The notes under the pieces are model-generated. The model made no database searches. It was not told the origin of the DNA and worked only from the letters and a program-made list of their open reading frames with translations. A program made the translations under genes and the position numbers. This document shows positions 25,401 to 33,622 of a DNA stretch of 64,000 nt, one piece after another. Each line of letters begins with the position of its first letter. Position 1 is the first letter of the stretch. Location of the stretch: positions 1-64,000 of the forward strand of contig JAUXRI010000090.1 in NCBI GenBank assembly GCA_030681895.1, read 5' to 3'. This stretch comes from Myxococcales bacterium. Lineage in GTDB: Bacteria > Myxococcota > Myxococcia > Myxococcales > Myxococcaceae.

Positions 25401-28400
25401 GTGAGCCCGTCGAGCGTACGCAGGTGTCTGCCCTGGCCCGTGAAGACGAACGTCTCGCTCGCGTCGGGTGATGGAATGCTGGTGTCGTCGAAGGCCAACG
25501 CGATCTTCCGCAGTCGGTGGTTGAAGGCGTCTGAGACGTACAGACTTCCGTCCGGGTGCCACGCCATTCCGGCCGGCGAGATGTTCGAGTCGAGTGGGTG
25601 TCGGTTGTCACCGTTGAAGGCGACCGTGTCGCGAACCCCACCAATCGTCAGGAGGACGCCGTCGCGCAGGACGCGCAGCTGCCGGGTGCCTCCCTCGAGG
25701 ATGTAGACGGTGCCACCCCTGTCGGTGGCGAGGCCGTTCACCGAGAGCGGCAGGGTCAGCGCTGGGCCGTCGACGGTGGGTGGGATGTTGTTGATGGAGC
25801 CATTCCCCGCCACCGTCCTGATGATGCCGTCAGCGCCCACCCGACGAATCCGGCCCCACTCGCTGATCAGGATCGCGCCATCGGAAGCGAGCGCGACCTC
25901 GGTGGGGAATCTGCAGCCGGCGAGGCGGGCGGGCCCGTCGTCGCCAGAAGAGACATCGGTCCCATCACCAGCGAATGCGTGAATGACGCCGTCGGGGCTC
26001 ACGTACCGGACTCGAGATCGCCCGACGATGTAGTAGCCAGAATCGGGAGCGACGATGAGACCGCTGGCCCCCATGATGGCGGCGTCGAGGGCCGGGCCTT
26101 CGTCACCCGCTTCGGCCCCGCCTGCGGTTGGCGAGCCAGCGAGACGACGAATCGAGCCATCTGCACCGATTCGATCGACGTAGGCGCCAGTGAACTGCGA
26201 AGAGTTGCTGCGCGTGAGGTACAGGCTGCCGTCGGGCCCCATCGCGAGGTGGTTCAGACCCCTCAGTCCCGTTTGAGTCGCCTGGGCTCCGTCGACGGGA
26301 AAGGTGTTGGTGCCATTGCCAGCGAAGGTGGTGATGATGCCGCTGGGCGAGAGTTTGCGAATTCTGGGCGCTGTCTGTGGTTCGGTCGTGAAATAGACGC
26401 TGCCATCAGGGCCGATGGCGATGCGTTGAGGTTGGGTGATTTGTGCCAATCGGCCGGCGCTGCCGTCACCCGAGAAGCCCGCGACGCCCGTTCCCACGAC
26501 GGTGGTCATGACGTTGCCGAAGCCGCCTCGCGACGGCAGCGTTCGCCCATCTCCGAGGGCCAGGCTGCCGCGATCGTACGCGTGGTGCGCGCTGAGGCTC
26601 CACCCACCGAGCCCTGCGGTCGCGCCAAGTCTGGACTCGTCGAAGGTGTGCGTGAACTCTCGGACGAGCGAGGTCTCCATTCGCACGGTGTTCGTCACGT
26701 AGAGGTTGAGCACTTCGGTTGGCAGCCCGAACGACGCCAGCGCATCAGGCGGCTGCGTGTACGCGGTCGCGTAGACATACAAGACGCGACCCTTCGCAAC
26801 CGTTTCACCGAAGACCGGCCTTGCCCACGCGTCGAGGCCATCCCACCTGAACGTGTATGTCTGATTTGGGGTTGGAAGCAGCGAGGCGCGCGTGAGTCTT
26901 CCAAGAACCTGGACTTCGACTTCGATGCGAAGAAGCCCCAACGGCACGCTCGAACCGCTCACGGGAATCGTGAAGGTCGACTGACGCGAGAAGCGGGCGC
27001 TGTTGAAGTGGAGGTCGAAGGGCGTTCCCGTGAGAGGGATGCTCTCACCGAGGCTCTGCTCCTCGCATCGCAGCACTGAGCCTCCTTTTTCGCAGGGGTC
27101 AGGCACCCTGGGAGGTTTTGGCGGGATCGGCGGCGGGCGCTCGCCATTGCCGACGACTCCGAACGGCAGGTTCATGTCGCAGGGCGTGAAGTGATCGAGC
27201 CGCGCGCGCCACAGGCTCGTGCCCACTGGGAACGCGAGCGCCAACTTCGTCCGTTCGTCGGTCGAGATGCCGAGCGTCGTGAGTATTCCCGCCGTGGCAG
27301 CGGTCATGGAGCCGTCGACATCGAGGTCTGCGAGGCCCGCGGTCACAGAGAGGATTTTGACGACGCGACCGTTCCTCGAGGGGATCCACGCCGACTTCGC
27401 CCGGTCGTAGAACCCGACTGGGATTCGCGACCCGACCGGAAAGCCGAGGAAGTTGTTCACGTGGATGGCGACGGGGCTCGAGAACCTCACCTCGGTTGCG
27501 CCGGCGGCGATGGCCTCGTCGACGCTGAGCTCGACGGCGTAGGTGTACCCGCTGAAGTCAGGCAGGCGGCCGGGCATCGCTTCGCGCCCTCGTGGTCCGA
27601 CGGTGTACTCGGTCGCGCGCACGTGCAGCGTCGGGAGCGGTTGAGGCACTCCACCGACGAGCATGGTCGCCTGGGTCCCTGCTTCGAACATCAGCGATGC
27701 GCGTCGAGTGCCGTTGGCATCGGTCTCGGGGGTCGAGAGGTGCGTCTGCATCATCGGAGCGGGCAGGGTGATGGTCGTGACCTGTGCATCGAGCGTCACG
27801 AGCGCCACGTCGTCGACGTTCGCGTAGCCGCGCATCGGCGTGAGCACCTGTCGCTGCGCGGGAAGGGTGTTGGCCAGCGAGAAGTCGAGCGTCACCCACG
27901 AGCCGCCGTTGACGACGAGCTCGTACAGCCCGGTGGCTCGGCTCGTGGTGCTTCCCAGGGCGGGCTCTCCGCGGACCGAGATGGTGACGCCTTGAAGCGG
28001 AGCGCCGCTGCGGTCGAAGACCTGACCGCGAAGCACCGCCTGGCGCGTCGGAGAAATCGCTCCAGGCTGAACACCGACCTGCGCCGGGTTCGCCCCGGTG
28101 AAGAGGAAGGCGACCGAGTCTGCGAAGTCGGTGGGAACGCGTTGGTCGAGCGGCGTCGGGCAGTTCAAGCAGGAGCCACCGCAGTCGATTCCTGTCTCGG
28201 TCCCGTTCCTGATGCCGTCGGCGCAGAGAGTGCCTCCATCGACAGAAGCTCCGGCGTCCACGCCCGCGTCGCTCGCCCCGCCATCGGTTCCGGCGTCAGC
28301 GCTTCCTGCATCGGCTACGCCCGCATCAGCAACGCCTGCATCAGCAACGCCTGCATCGAACGGCAGCCCCGCGTCCACGAAGCCCGCATCAGCCTCGCCG

Positions 28401-28813
28401 CCATCGAGCTCCGGCCCTGCGTCGATGCCGGCGTCTGCTCCCGCATCGGCGCTGCTCCCTGCGTCGTCTGCTCCCGCATCGGTGCCGCTCCCTGCGTCTG
28501 CTCCGGCATCGACTCCGGCGTCGACCTCGTGGCCGCCGTCGATGGCCCCTGCGTCGACAGGCTGAATCGACCCAGCGTCATCACTCGGCGCGGCACAGGT
28601 GGCTCCGATGCAGGTTCCGCTCGCGCAATCAGCCGCCGCACTGCAGGCCTTCCCCACGGCGCACGGCTCACACGAGGCGCCCCCGCAGTCGACGTCGCTC
28701 TCGGCTGCATTTCGAACGCCGTCGAGACACGTCGGGCCCGGCGTGGGACCCCCGCAGCCGAACAGCACAACGGCGAGCACCGCCACTACCGTGAGGCGAA
28801 TTCGGAGCATCAT
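22472..28813 (-). CDS. Giant teneurin-like lipoprotein: NHL propeller plus RHS/YD-repeat shell
   Basis: 2113 residues. Lipobox VLFGCG, Cys-rich modules with DVDCGG and GIDCGG, about 90 residues of DAG linker (about 90-190), a carboxypeptidase-regulatory-like beta domain (near 255-300), an intermediate beta region, NHL-type propeller blades (about 760-1120; GFSGDGSAGRLAQITQPQRI, VAGNGS), then many YD repeats (about 1130-1940; YDAAGRL, YDALNRR). The RHS core signature GRFTARDPLLF ... NLYLYVRNDPVSAKDPHG is near 1950-1976. A C-terminal domain of about 137 residues follows, where RHS proteins carry variable toxins; it is Gly-rich and beta-rich with no toxin motif I recognise. No immunity-type gene adjoins it. 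The order propeller, YD shell, core matches teneurins and Tc toxin C subunits. Confidence 0.9.
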   Translation of the reverse strand: MMLRIRLTVVAVLAVVLFGCGGPTPGPTCLDGVRNAAESDVDCGGASCEPCAVGKACSAAADCASGTCIGATCAAPSDDAGSIQPVDAGAIDGGHEVDAGVDAGADAGSGTDAGADDAGSSADAGADAGIDAGPELDGGEADAGFVDAGLPFDAGVADAGVADAGVADAGSADAGTDGGASDAGVDAGASVDGGTLCADGIRNGTETGIDCGGSCLNCPTPLDQRVPTDFADSVAFLFTGANPAQVGVQPGAISPTRQAVLRGQVFDRSGAPLQGVTISVRGEPALGSTTSRATGLYELVVNGGSWVTLDFSLANTLPAQRQVLTPMRGYANVDDVALVTLDAQVTTITLPAPMMQTHLSTPETDANGTRRASLMFEAGTQATMLVGGVPQPLPTLHVRATEYTVGPRGREAMPGRLPDFSGYTYAVELSVDEAIAAGATEVRFSSPVAIHVNNFLGFPVGSRIPVGFYDRAKSAWIPSRNGRVVKILSVTAGLADLDVDGSMTAATAGILTTLGISTDERTKLALAFPVGTSLWRARLDHFTPCDMNLPFGVVGNGERPPPIPPKPPRVPDPCEKGGSVLRCEEQSLGESIPLTGTPFDLHFNSARFSRQSTFTIPVSGSSVPLGLLRIEVEVQVLGRLTRASLLPTPNQTYTFRWDGLDAWARPVFGETVAKGRVLYVYATAYTQPPDALASFGLPTEVLNLYVTNTVRMETSLVREFTHTFDESRLGATAGLGGWSLSAHHAYDRGSLALGDGRTLPSRGGFGNVMTTVVGTGVAGFSGDGSAGRLAQITQPQRIAIGPDGSVYFTTEPQTAPRIRKLSPSGIITTFAGNGTNTFPVDGAQATQTGLRGLNHLAMGPDGSLYLTRSNSSQFTGAYVDRIGADGSIRRLAGSPTAGGAEAGDEGPALDAAIMGASGLIVAPDSGYYIVGRSRVRYVSPDGVIHAFAGDGTDVSSGDDGPARLAGCRFPTEVALASDGAILISEWGRIRRVGADGIIRTVAGNGSINNIPPTVDGPALTLPLSVNGLATDRGGTVYILEGGTRQLRVLRDGVLLTIGGVRDTVAFNGDNRHPLDSNISPAGMAWHPDGSLYVSDAFNHRLRKIALAFDDTSIPSPDASETFVFTGQGRHLRTLDGLTGVTKTQFTYDAAGRLATASTLGGVTTIERDVMGNPTAVVAPTGQRTLLGVGSTGFLSSITDPAGRVTGFTTLSTGELATMTTPAGGLYRFTYDAAGGVIRDEDPLGGSSSFSSVTSLAGVKTTSWTSALGRTSSYGTAQTALGANARTITSPTGAVSQSSFAAPGVTTVTDAWGVVETTRESPHPRFHQLAPYLSQRTVRAPSGLTLNTTVVKTATVTNPADPFSVSQETETTTVNGRVFSSTWNAATRTVSLVSAAGTQSSLVTNAQGLITEERLGAGIDPIVYTYDAQARRTGTTQGAALQVHGYDALNRRTSTVDANGRRSSYGYDATGRLTTATLPSLRVYSYTYDANGYRTSVTMPSGVSNTQVYSAVGLPTVFTAAGAGALTKSYNVDRELTSIVYPSGRTVSWAHDATGRVATIGSPEATFTHGYVGTSPRPSLVTRTPLVGTPQTLAATFDGQLITRMTFGGVALGQFDYRYDPNLFLVGLRIDATPETLITRNADGNVTTWGAFSMVRTGPTGAPTSITGAGLSLALGYDSTARNTRRTTSVADAGVFDVTTTYDLSSVVTGRVETSGGSTRTIAYDHDVDRQLTAVRVNTVTVETYAYDVDGNRTSRTLGAAAPEAVTLDAQKRVIAQGALTFGYNADGQMTQRGSDLFQYTSRGELMSATVQGIPVTYAHDGLLRRVARTEAGQTRSFLYGNLEEPFQLTATKGPEGLTVFTYDDFGSLFSFVRAGVAYHVATDALGSPRVVTTTTGTVVKTMDYDAFGNVTDSAPAFELPIGFAGGLADARTRLVRFGMRDYEPVIGRFTARDPLLFESENPNLYLYVRNDPVSAKDPHGLASIAASLYSGFGGGFKLSATGTGVSLCIEAGYGVGGTLDVKTSLNTDLDQPGATLAATVKLKLGAASYTFGGQFTNDCGLKVKSELGLGPLSINEKGEVFGKDPKKAAEAISKPSFKAEAKAYGQYCFRTLF
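28245..28562. repeat. Low-complexity DAG-coding repeat region in RHS gene
   Basis: Degenerate tandem repeats with 15-bp units such as GCCTGCATCAGCAAC (clearest at about 28320-28355) encode VDAGADAG-type linker sequence on the minus strand. In-frame units allow length variation without loss of the reading frame. Confidence 0.75.
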
Positions 28814-28890
28814 GACCGTCCTGGAGGGGGAGCGAACCGGAGCGGTGACGGTACCCCGCGGCTCGGACGTCGAGGGGCTTTCTGTGACGG

Positions 28891-29985
28891 CTACCGTGGG
28901 AGCGTAATGACGAACGACGCGCCGCCACCGTCTCGGTCGCCCACCACCACGCTGCCGCCATGCGCGGTGGCGACGAGGCGCACGAGGTAGAGGCCGAGCC
29001 CGTGACCCTTGCGCCCACCTGCTTTCTGGAGCGCGAGCGAGCCAAACATGTCGAACAGCTCGTCTTTCAGGAAGTCGGGCACGCCGGGGCCGCGGTCGGA
29101 CACCGAAATGACGAGCTGGCGCTCGTCGCCGACGACCTCGAGGTCCACGCGCTCCTTCGTGTGCCTCAGCGCGTTCATCACCAGGTTCTCGAGGGCGCGC
29201 TGCATGAGCTTGACGTCGACCGAGGCCGACACGTCGCCACGCGAGTGCACGTGAACGTCGACCTTCCCGTCGAGCGCTGCCGTGCGAAGCAGCTCCACCA
29301 CCGTCGTCGCCAGCACGTCGAGCTGCGCGGGCGTTCGTTCGAGGCTGAGCTTGCCCTGCTCGAGCATGCGCACCTTCAGCAGGTCACCGACGCCTTCCAT
29401 CACGCGCGCCAGGGCGTTCTTCCCCAGCTCGAACAACGCGCTGTCGGCCGGCTGGGCGCTGCGCTCGAGCAATTGGAACGCGCTCTTCACCGCGGTGAGC
29501 GGGTTGCGGAGGTCGTGCACGAGCAGCGTGGTGAGGTCGTCTTTGAGCGCCGTCACCTTGCTGAGCTCTTCGAGCTGCTGGCGAATCAACTGCTCCTGCC
29601 GGCGCAGGCGAACGAAGTGCTGCACCCGCAGCTCGAGCTCGCGCCGGTCGATGGGTTTGCCGAGGTAGTCGTCGGCGCCCGCGGCCAGGCCAGCGTTGCG
29701 ATGCTCCTGGTCGTCGAGGGCCGTGAGCAACAGCACCGGGAGCGGGCCGCGCGCGTTCTCCTTGAGGAGCGCAATCGCCTGAATGCCCGTCATGCCCGGC
29801 ATCATCACGTCGATGACCACCACCTCGACGTCGCGCTCGCGCACCTGCTCGATGGCCTGCGCAGCGCTCGCTGCCTCGATGACCTCGAAGCGCTGACGGA
29901 GCGAGAGCCGAACCATGCGCCTGAGGTCGTCATCGTCATCGACGACCAGCACCAGCGGCTTCGACTCGGCGACTTCGCTCGTCAT
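28891..29985 (-). CDS. Receiver-histidine kinase hybrid (response regulator fused before kinase)
   Basis: 364 residues, cytoplasmic. The N-terminal receiver domain has VVDDDDDL (acidic pocket), phospho-acceptor Asp 59 in VVIDVMMPG, a TAL threonine and Lys 110. A coiled-coil linker leads to a HisKA-type dimerisation helix with LLVHDLRNPLTAV (His 157) and an HATPase_c domain with ENLVMNALRHT (N box), SDRGPGVP (G1) and KGHGLGLYLV (G2). This receiver-first layout receives phosphate from another kinase or signals without a sensor domain. Start ATG 29985; an in-frame TTG at 29994 is possible. A 77-bp gap separates it from the RHS gene downstream; no dedicated output regulator is adjacent. Confidence 0.9.
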   Translation of the reverse strand: MTSEVAESKPLVLVVDDDDDLRRMVRLSLRQRFEVIEAASAAQAIEQVRERDVEVVVIDVMMPGMTGIQAIALLKENARGPLPVLLLTALDDQEHRNAGLAAGADDYLGKPIDRRELELRVQHFVRLRRQEQLIRQQLEELSKVTALKDDLTTLLVHDLRNPLTAVKSAFQLLERSAQPADSALFELGKNALARVMEGVGDLLKVRMLEQGKLSLERTPAQLDVLATTVVELLRTAALDGKVDVHVHSRGDVSASVDVKLMQRALENLVMNALRHTKERVDLEVVGDERQLVISVSDRGPGVPDFLKDELFDMFGSLALQKAGGRKGHGLGLYLVRLVATAHGGSVVVGDRDGGGASFVITLPR

Positions 29986-30277
29986 GTGCAGCAACCATCA
30001 CGAGGCGGTGCGCCCCTCGCAACGCAGTCCGTTGGTGCGTGAAGGTGGGCACCCGGTGCAGCCCGCTTGACGTCGGTCATCAGGGTTTCGCAGAAAATGC
30101 CGCGGCCCGGAGGCCGCTGTGAACGATTTGCGCCAGGTCGCGCGTGCCTTCTTGATCCACCTCGGGACGAACCCACCGCAACTCTTGAGGGCGACGCAGC
30201 CCGACGAGGGATTCTGATGGGCTGGCGTGCCGCGTGAATCGCCGGCCTTGATTCCGCGCATGTCTCGAGGAGTGTTC
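29986..30277. other. Intergenic region upstream of hydrogenase operon
   Basis: This 292-bp divergent spacer must hold the promoters for the receiver-kinase (leftward) and the hyb operon (rightward). Visible elements are a perfect stem-loop GCGGCC-CGGA-GGCCGC at 30102-30117 and a possible TTGACG -35-like box near 30066 without a good -10. TTGAT occurs twice without the partner needed for an FNR box. I see no convincing sigma-54 site and no credible gene. Confidence 0.45.
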
Positions 30278-31441
30278 ATGACCGCCATCGACCTCTGGCT
30301 GAAGAAAAGCCCCGTCGCGAAGGACTACGAAGAGAGCGACTCACTCCGGGAGGCCGAGCGTCGCTTCGGGGTACCGCGTCGCGACTTCATGAAGTTCGCC
30401 GCGGCGCTCGTCGCCTCGATGGGCCTGCCGTCCTCGGCCCTCGGCGCGGTGGTGAACGCGATGACGCAGTCGAAGCGGCCGTCGGTCATCTGGCTGCAGT
30501 TCCAGGAATGCACGGGCTGCACCGAGAGCCTGCTGCGCTCCGAGCACCCGACGCTCGACAAGCTCATCCTCGACCTGATCAGCCTCGACTACCACGAGAC
30601 GCTCGCAGCCGCGGCCGGCCATCAGGTCGAGGCGGCGCGCAAGACGGCGATGGAGACGAACAAGGGCAAGTACATCCTCGTGGTCGAGGGTGCCATCCCG
30701 ATGAAGGACAACGGCATCTACTGCAAGATTGGCGGGAAGACGGCCATCGAGCTGACGAAGGAGTGCGCCGCCGACGCGGCCGCCGTCATCGCCATCGGCA
30801 GCTGCTCGTCGTGGGGCGGCATGCCGTCGACCGCGCCGAACCCGACGGGCGCGAGCTCACTCGCGACGGTGCTCGGCAAGCCGGTCGTCACGATTCCGGG
30901 CTGCCCGCCGAACCCGTACAACTTCCTCTCGACGGTGGTGCACTTCCTCACCTTCGGAAAGGTGCCTGACCTCGACGCCAAGGGCCGCCCGCTGTTCGCG
31001 TATGGCCGGCTCATTCACGAGAACTGCGAGCGCCGCGCCCACTTCGACGCGGGCCGGTTCGCCAAGCAGTTCGGCGACGACGGCCACCGTCAGGGCTGGT
31101 GCCTCTACAAGCTCGGCTGCAAGGGCCCCGAGACGTACGCGAACTGCCCGCAGATTCTCTTCAACGACTGCGGCGGCGGCGCCTGGCCTGTCGGCACCGG
31201 TCACCCGTGCATCGGCTGCACGGAGGAGGGCATCGGCTTCACCAAGCCCATCCACTCCCTCGCGGTGCTCAAGACCGTGACGCCCCCGACGCAGTTCGCG
31301 CGGCCGGCGGAAGACCAGGGCCAGGGCGCCACCATCGTGACGGCCGGCGCTGCAGCGGTGCTCGGCGGTCTCGCCATCGGGGCGGGCATGAAGCTCGCCG
31401 ACAACCTCGGCAAACGCGACGACGCGAAGAAGCCCGACTGA
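30278..31441 (+). CDS. hybO: [NiFe] hydrogenase small subunit, Tat-exported, membrane-anchored
   Basis: 387 residues; the electron-transfer subunit carrying three FeS clusters of an uptake hydrogenase. Twin-arginine signal PRRDFMKFAAALVASMGL (Arg 34-35). Proximal cluster ligands are in ECTGCTES (Cys 78, 81), GSCSSWGG and PGCPPNP; distal/medial ligands are in the HENC, GWCLYKLGCKG, NDCGGG and HPCIGCTEEG blocks. The supernumerary Cys of oxygen-tolerant enzymes are absent (Gly follows the first Cys region, and GG follows GSCSSW), so this is the standard oxygen-sensitive type. A C-terminal hydrophobic helix (about 350-372) anchors it. Start ATG 30278 is preceded by GAGGAG. First gene of a five-gene operon; by order and sequence most like hybO. 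Confidence 0.93.
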   Translation: MTAIDLWLKKSPVAKDYEESDSLREAERRFGVPRRDFMKFAAALVASMGLPSSALGAVVNAMTQSKRPSVIWLQFQECTGCTESLLRSEHPTLDKLILDLISLDYHETLAAAAGHQVEAARKTAMETNKGKYILVVEGAIPMKDNGIYCKIGGKTAIELTKECAADAAAVIAIGSCSSWGGMPSTAPNPTGASSLATVLGKPVVTIPGCPPNPYNFLSTVVHFLTFGKVPDLDAKGRPLFAYGRLIHENCERRAHFDAGRFAKQFGDDGHRQGWCLYKLGCKGPETYANCPQILFNDCGGGAWPVGTGHPCIGCTEEGIGFTKPIHSLAVLKTVTPPTQFARPAEDQGQGATIVTAGAAAVLGGLAIGAGMKLADNLGKRDDAKKPD

Positions 31442-31454
31442 TCGAGGAGCGCCC

Positions 31455-32462
31455 ATGACCATCGATCGACGCAACTTCCTCAAGCTGGCCGGCACCACCG
31501 CTGGCGTCGCCGCGGCGACCTCGAGCGGCGTCGCGCACGCACGCCCCAACAAGAAGATGCCTGAAGAGGCGCTCGGCCTGCTCTTCGACGGCACGTTGTG
31601 CATCGGCTGCCGCGCCTGCATGCCTGCCTGCAAAGAGTCGAACAACATGCCGCCCGAGCTCACGCCGCTGAAGGTGAACGGCGAAGAGGTGAACGCCCTG
31701 TGGGACGCGCCGCTCGACATCTCGGGCAGCACGCTCAACGTCATCAAGGCGTACCGCAACGGCACCGCGGAACACAAAGACCAGGCCGTCGACGGCTTCG
31801 CGTTCACCAAGCAGTCGTGCTTCCACTGCGCAGACCCTTCGTGCGTCTCGGCCTGTCCGGTCTCGGCCATGACGAAGGACCCGGTCAACGGCATCGTCTC
31901 GTACAGCCTCGAGGCCTGCATCGGCTGCCGCTACTGCGTCGCTGCGTGCCCCTTCGGAGTGCCGCGCTTCACCTACGACACGCCGAAGCCGCAGATCAGC
32001 AAGTGCCAGCTCTGCAAACACCGGTTCGCCGATGGCAAGTACTCCGCGTGCGCCGAGGTCTGCCCCACGGGCGCGACGCTGTTCGGCAAGGTGAAGGACC
32101 TGAAGGCCGAGATCGCGCGCCGCAAGTCGCTGGCGCCCGGCACCACCACGACGTTCCCTCGCGGCCGCATCGGCGACAACGACACCTACGTCGGTCAGGT
32201 GGGCAAGTACGTCGAGCGTGTCTACGGCGAGAACGAGATTGGCGGCACGCAGGTGCTCCATCTCTCGGGCGTGCCGTTCGACCTGCTCGACAAGCCGCCG
32301 CTGCCTGATCAGGCGCCCGCCGCGACGTCCGAGACGATTCAGCACGGCGTGTATTACGGGCTGCTCGCACCAGCGACGTTCCTCGGCATCCTGGTGGCGG
32401 CAGCGCGGCGCAACATGCGGGCCGCCGACGAGCCGAAGAAGCCAGAGGGAGGCACCCCATGA
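31455..32462 (+). CDS. hybA: Hydrogenase FeS electron-transfer subunit HybA
   Basis: 335 residues. Tat signal RRNFLKLAGTTAGVAAAT, then a four-cluster [4Fe-4S] ferredoxin domain with CIGCRACMPACKES, CFHCADPSCVSACP, CIGCRYCVAACPFG and CQLCKHRFADGKYSACAEVC. A hydrophobic C-terminal helix (YYGLLAPATFLGILVAAA) anchors it in the membrane. It passes electrons from the hydrogenase small subunit to the NrfD-like HybB partner and the quinone pool on the periplasmic side. It follows hybO by 13 bp, with GAGGAG upstream of its ATG, and overlaps hybB by 4 bp (ATGA), indicating translational coupling. Confidence 0.93.
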   Translation: MTIDRRNFLKLAGTTAGVAAATSSGVAHARPNKKMPEEALGLLFDGTLCIGCRACMPACKESNNMPPELTPLKVNGEEVNALWDAPLDISGSTLNVIKAYRNGTAEHKDQAVDGFAFTKQSCFHCADPSCVSACPVSAMTKDPVNGIVSYSLEACIGCRYCVAACPFGVPRFTYDTPKPQISKCQLCKHRFADGKYSACAEVCPTGATLFGKVKDLKAEIARRKSLAPGTTTTFPRGRIGDNDTYVGQVGKYVERVYGENEIGGTQVLHLSGVPFDLLDKPPLPDQAPAATSETIQHGVYYGLLAPATFLGILVAAARRNMRAADEPKKPEGGTP

Positions 32463-33622
32463 GCGCGCATGCTCCCGCGGCGCCGGTGGGTGGGAAGCTC
32501 GTCACGCCGGTGACGTTGTCGCTGTTGGTGATGGTGCTGGCGATGGCAGCGGTCATCGGCGTGCGGCTGGTCTACGGCTTGGGCGCCACCACCAACATGA
32601 ACCAGGGCTACCCCTGGGGGTTGTGGATCGCGTGGGACGTGGTGACGGGCTCGGCGCTCGCCGGTGGTGGCTTCGCGACGGCGCTGCTCGTCTACATCTT
32701 GAACCGCGGCGAATATCACCCGCTGATCCGGCCCGCCCTGGTGGCGTCGCTGCTCGGGTACATGCAGGCCGGCATCTCGGTGTTCTTCGACCTCGGCCGC
32801 TGGTGGGATTTCTGGCACATCTTCTGGCCCAAATACGCGCAGGTGAACTCGGTGCTGTTCGAGGTCGCCCTCTGCATCACCGCCTACATCCTCATCATCA
32901 TGCTCGAGCTGATGCCCGTCGTGCTCGAGCGCCTCGGGTGGGAGAACGCGCGCAAGAAGGTGGACCGGCTGCTGTTCATCTTCGTCGCGGTGGGGGTGCT
33001 GCTCCCGATGATGCACCAGTCGTCGCTGGGCACGCTGCTGGTGGTGTTCGGCCCGCAGGTGCACCCGCTCTACCAGTCGAACCTGCTCCCGATTCTCTTC
33101 CTCACCTCGACCATCGGCATGGGCTACGCGGCCGTCACCATCGAAGGCGCCATCTCGTCGGTCGGGCTCAACCGGCCCTTCGAGAAAGAGATTCTCGCGA
33201 AGCTGCTGCAGGTCGGTCGCGTGCTGATGGTGCTGTACCTGGTGGTGCGCTTCGGCGACCTCATCTGGCGCGGCGCGCTGGGCCGGGCGTTCGAGCTCTC
33301 ACTGCCGGCGCTGATGTTCTGGATCGAGAACTTCCTCTTCGCGGCGCCGCTGTGGCTGCTGGCGACGAAGGAGCACCGCATGCAGGCCCGCCGCATCTTC
33401 CTCGGCGCGATGGCGATGGCGCTCGGTGGCATCGTCTACCGGCTCTCTGCGTTCCTCGTTGCGTACCAGACCGGCGCGGGCTGGCATTACTTCCCGTCGC
33501 TCGGTGAGCTGACCGTGACGGTCGGCCTCATCGCCTTCGAAGTGCTCGCCATCATCCTGGCGATTCGTCTCTTGCCCATCCTCCCGGTACACCAGCCGGG
33601 CATGAGGAGCACCACGCCATGA
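32459..33622 (+). CDS. hybB: Hydrogenase membrane subunit HybB (NrfD-like)
   Basis: 387 residues with about ten hydrophobic helices (e.g. LSLLVMVLAMAAVIGVRLVY, FEVALCITAYILIIMLELMP, GVLLPMMHQSSLGTLLVVFG). The NrfD/PsrC-type polytopic fold exchanges electrons with menaquinone and has no haem. The motif NQGYPWGLWIAWDV near the N-terminus is typical of HybB. Translationally coupled to hybA and hybC by ATGA overlaps on both sides. The lack of a cytochrome b subunit in the operon supports hyb-type rather than hya-type wiring. Confidence 0.92.
   Translation: MSAHAPAAPVGGKLVTPVTLSLLVMVLAMAAVIGVRLVYGLGATTNMNQGYPWGLWIAWDVVTGSALAGGGFATALLVYILNRGEYHPLIRPALVASLLGYMQAGISVFFDLGRWWDFWHIFWPKYAQVNSVLFEVALCITAYILIIMLELMPVVLERLGWENARKKVDRLLFIFVAVGVLLPMMHQSSLGTLLVVFGPQVHPLYQSNLLPILFLTSTIGMGYAAVTIEGAISSVGLNRPFEKEILAKLLQVGRVLMVLYLVVRFGDLIWRGALGRAFELSLPALMFWIENFLFAAPLWLLATKEHRMQARRIFLGAMAMALGGIVYRLSAFLVAYQTGAGWHYFPSLGELTVTVGLIAFEVLAIILAIRLLPILPVHQPGMRSTTP

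Noticed and set aside
30150-30260. TTGAT half-sites as an FNR box for the hydrogenase operon
   Set aside because: Neither copy has the ATCAA partner at the correct 4-bp spacing.
29998-30288. Minus-strand open frame of 96 codons upstream of the hydrogenase operon
   Set aside because: Composition is unlike the neighbouring proteins, no ribosome site, and it overlaps the hydrogenase start region.
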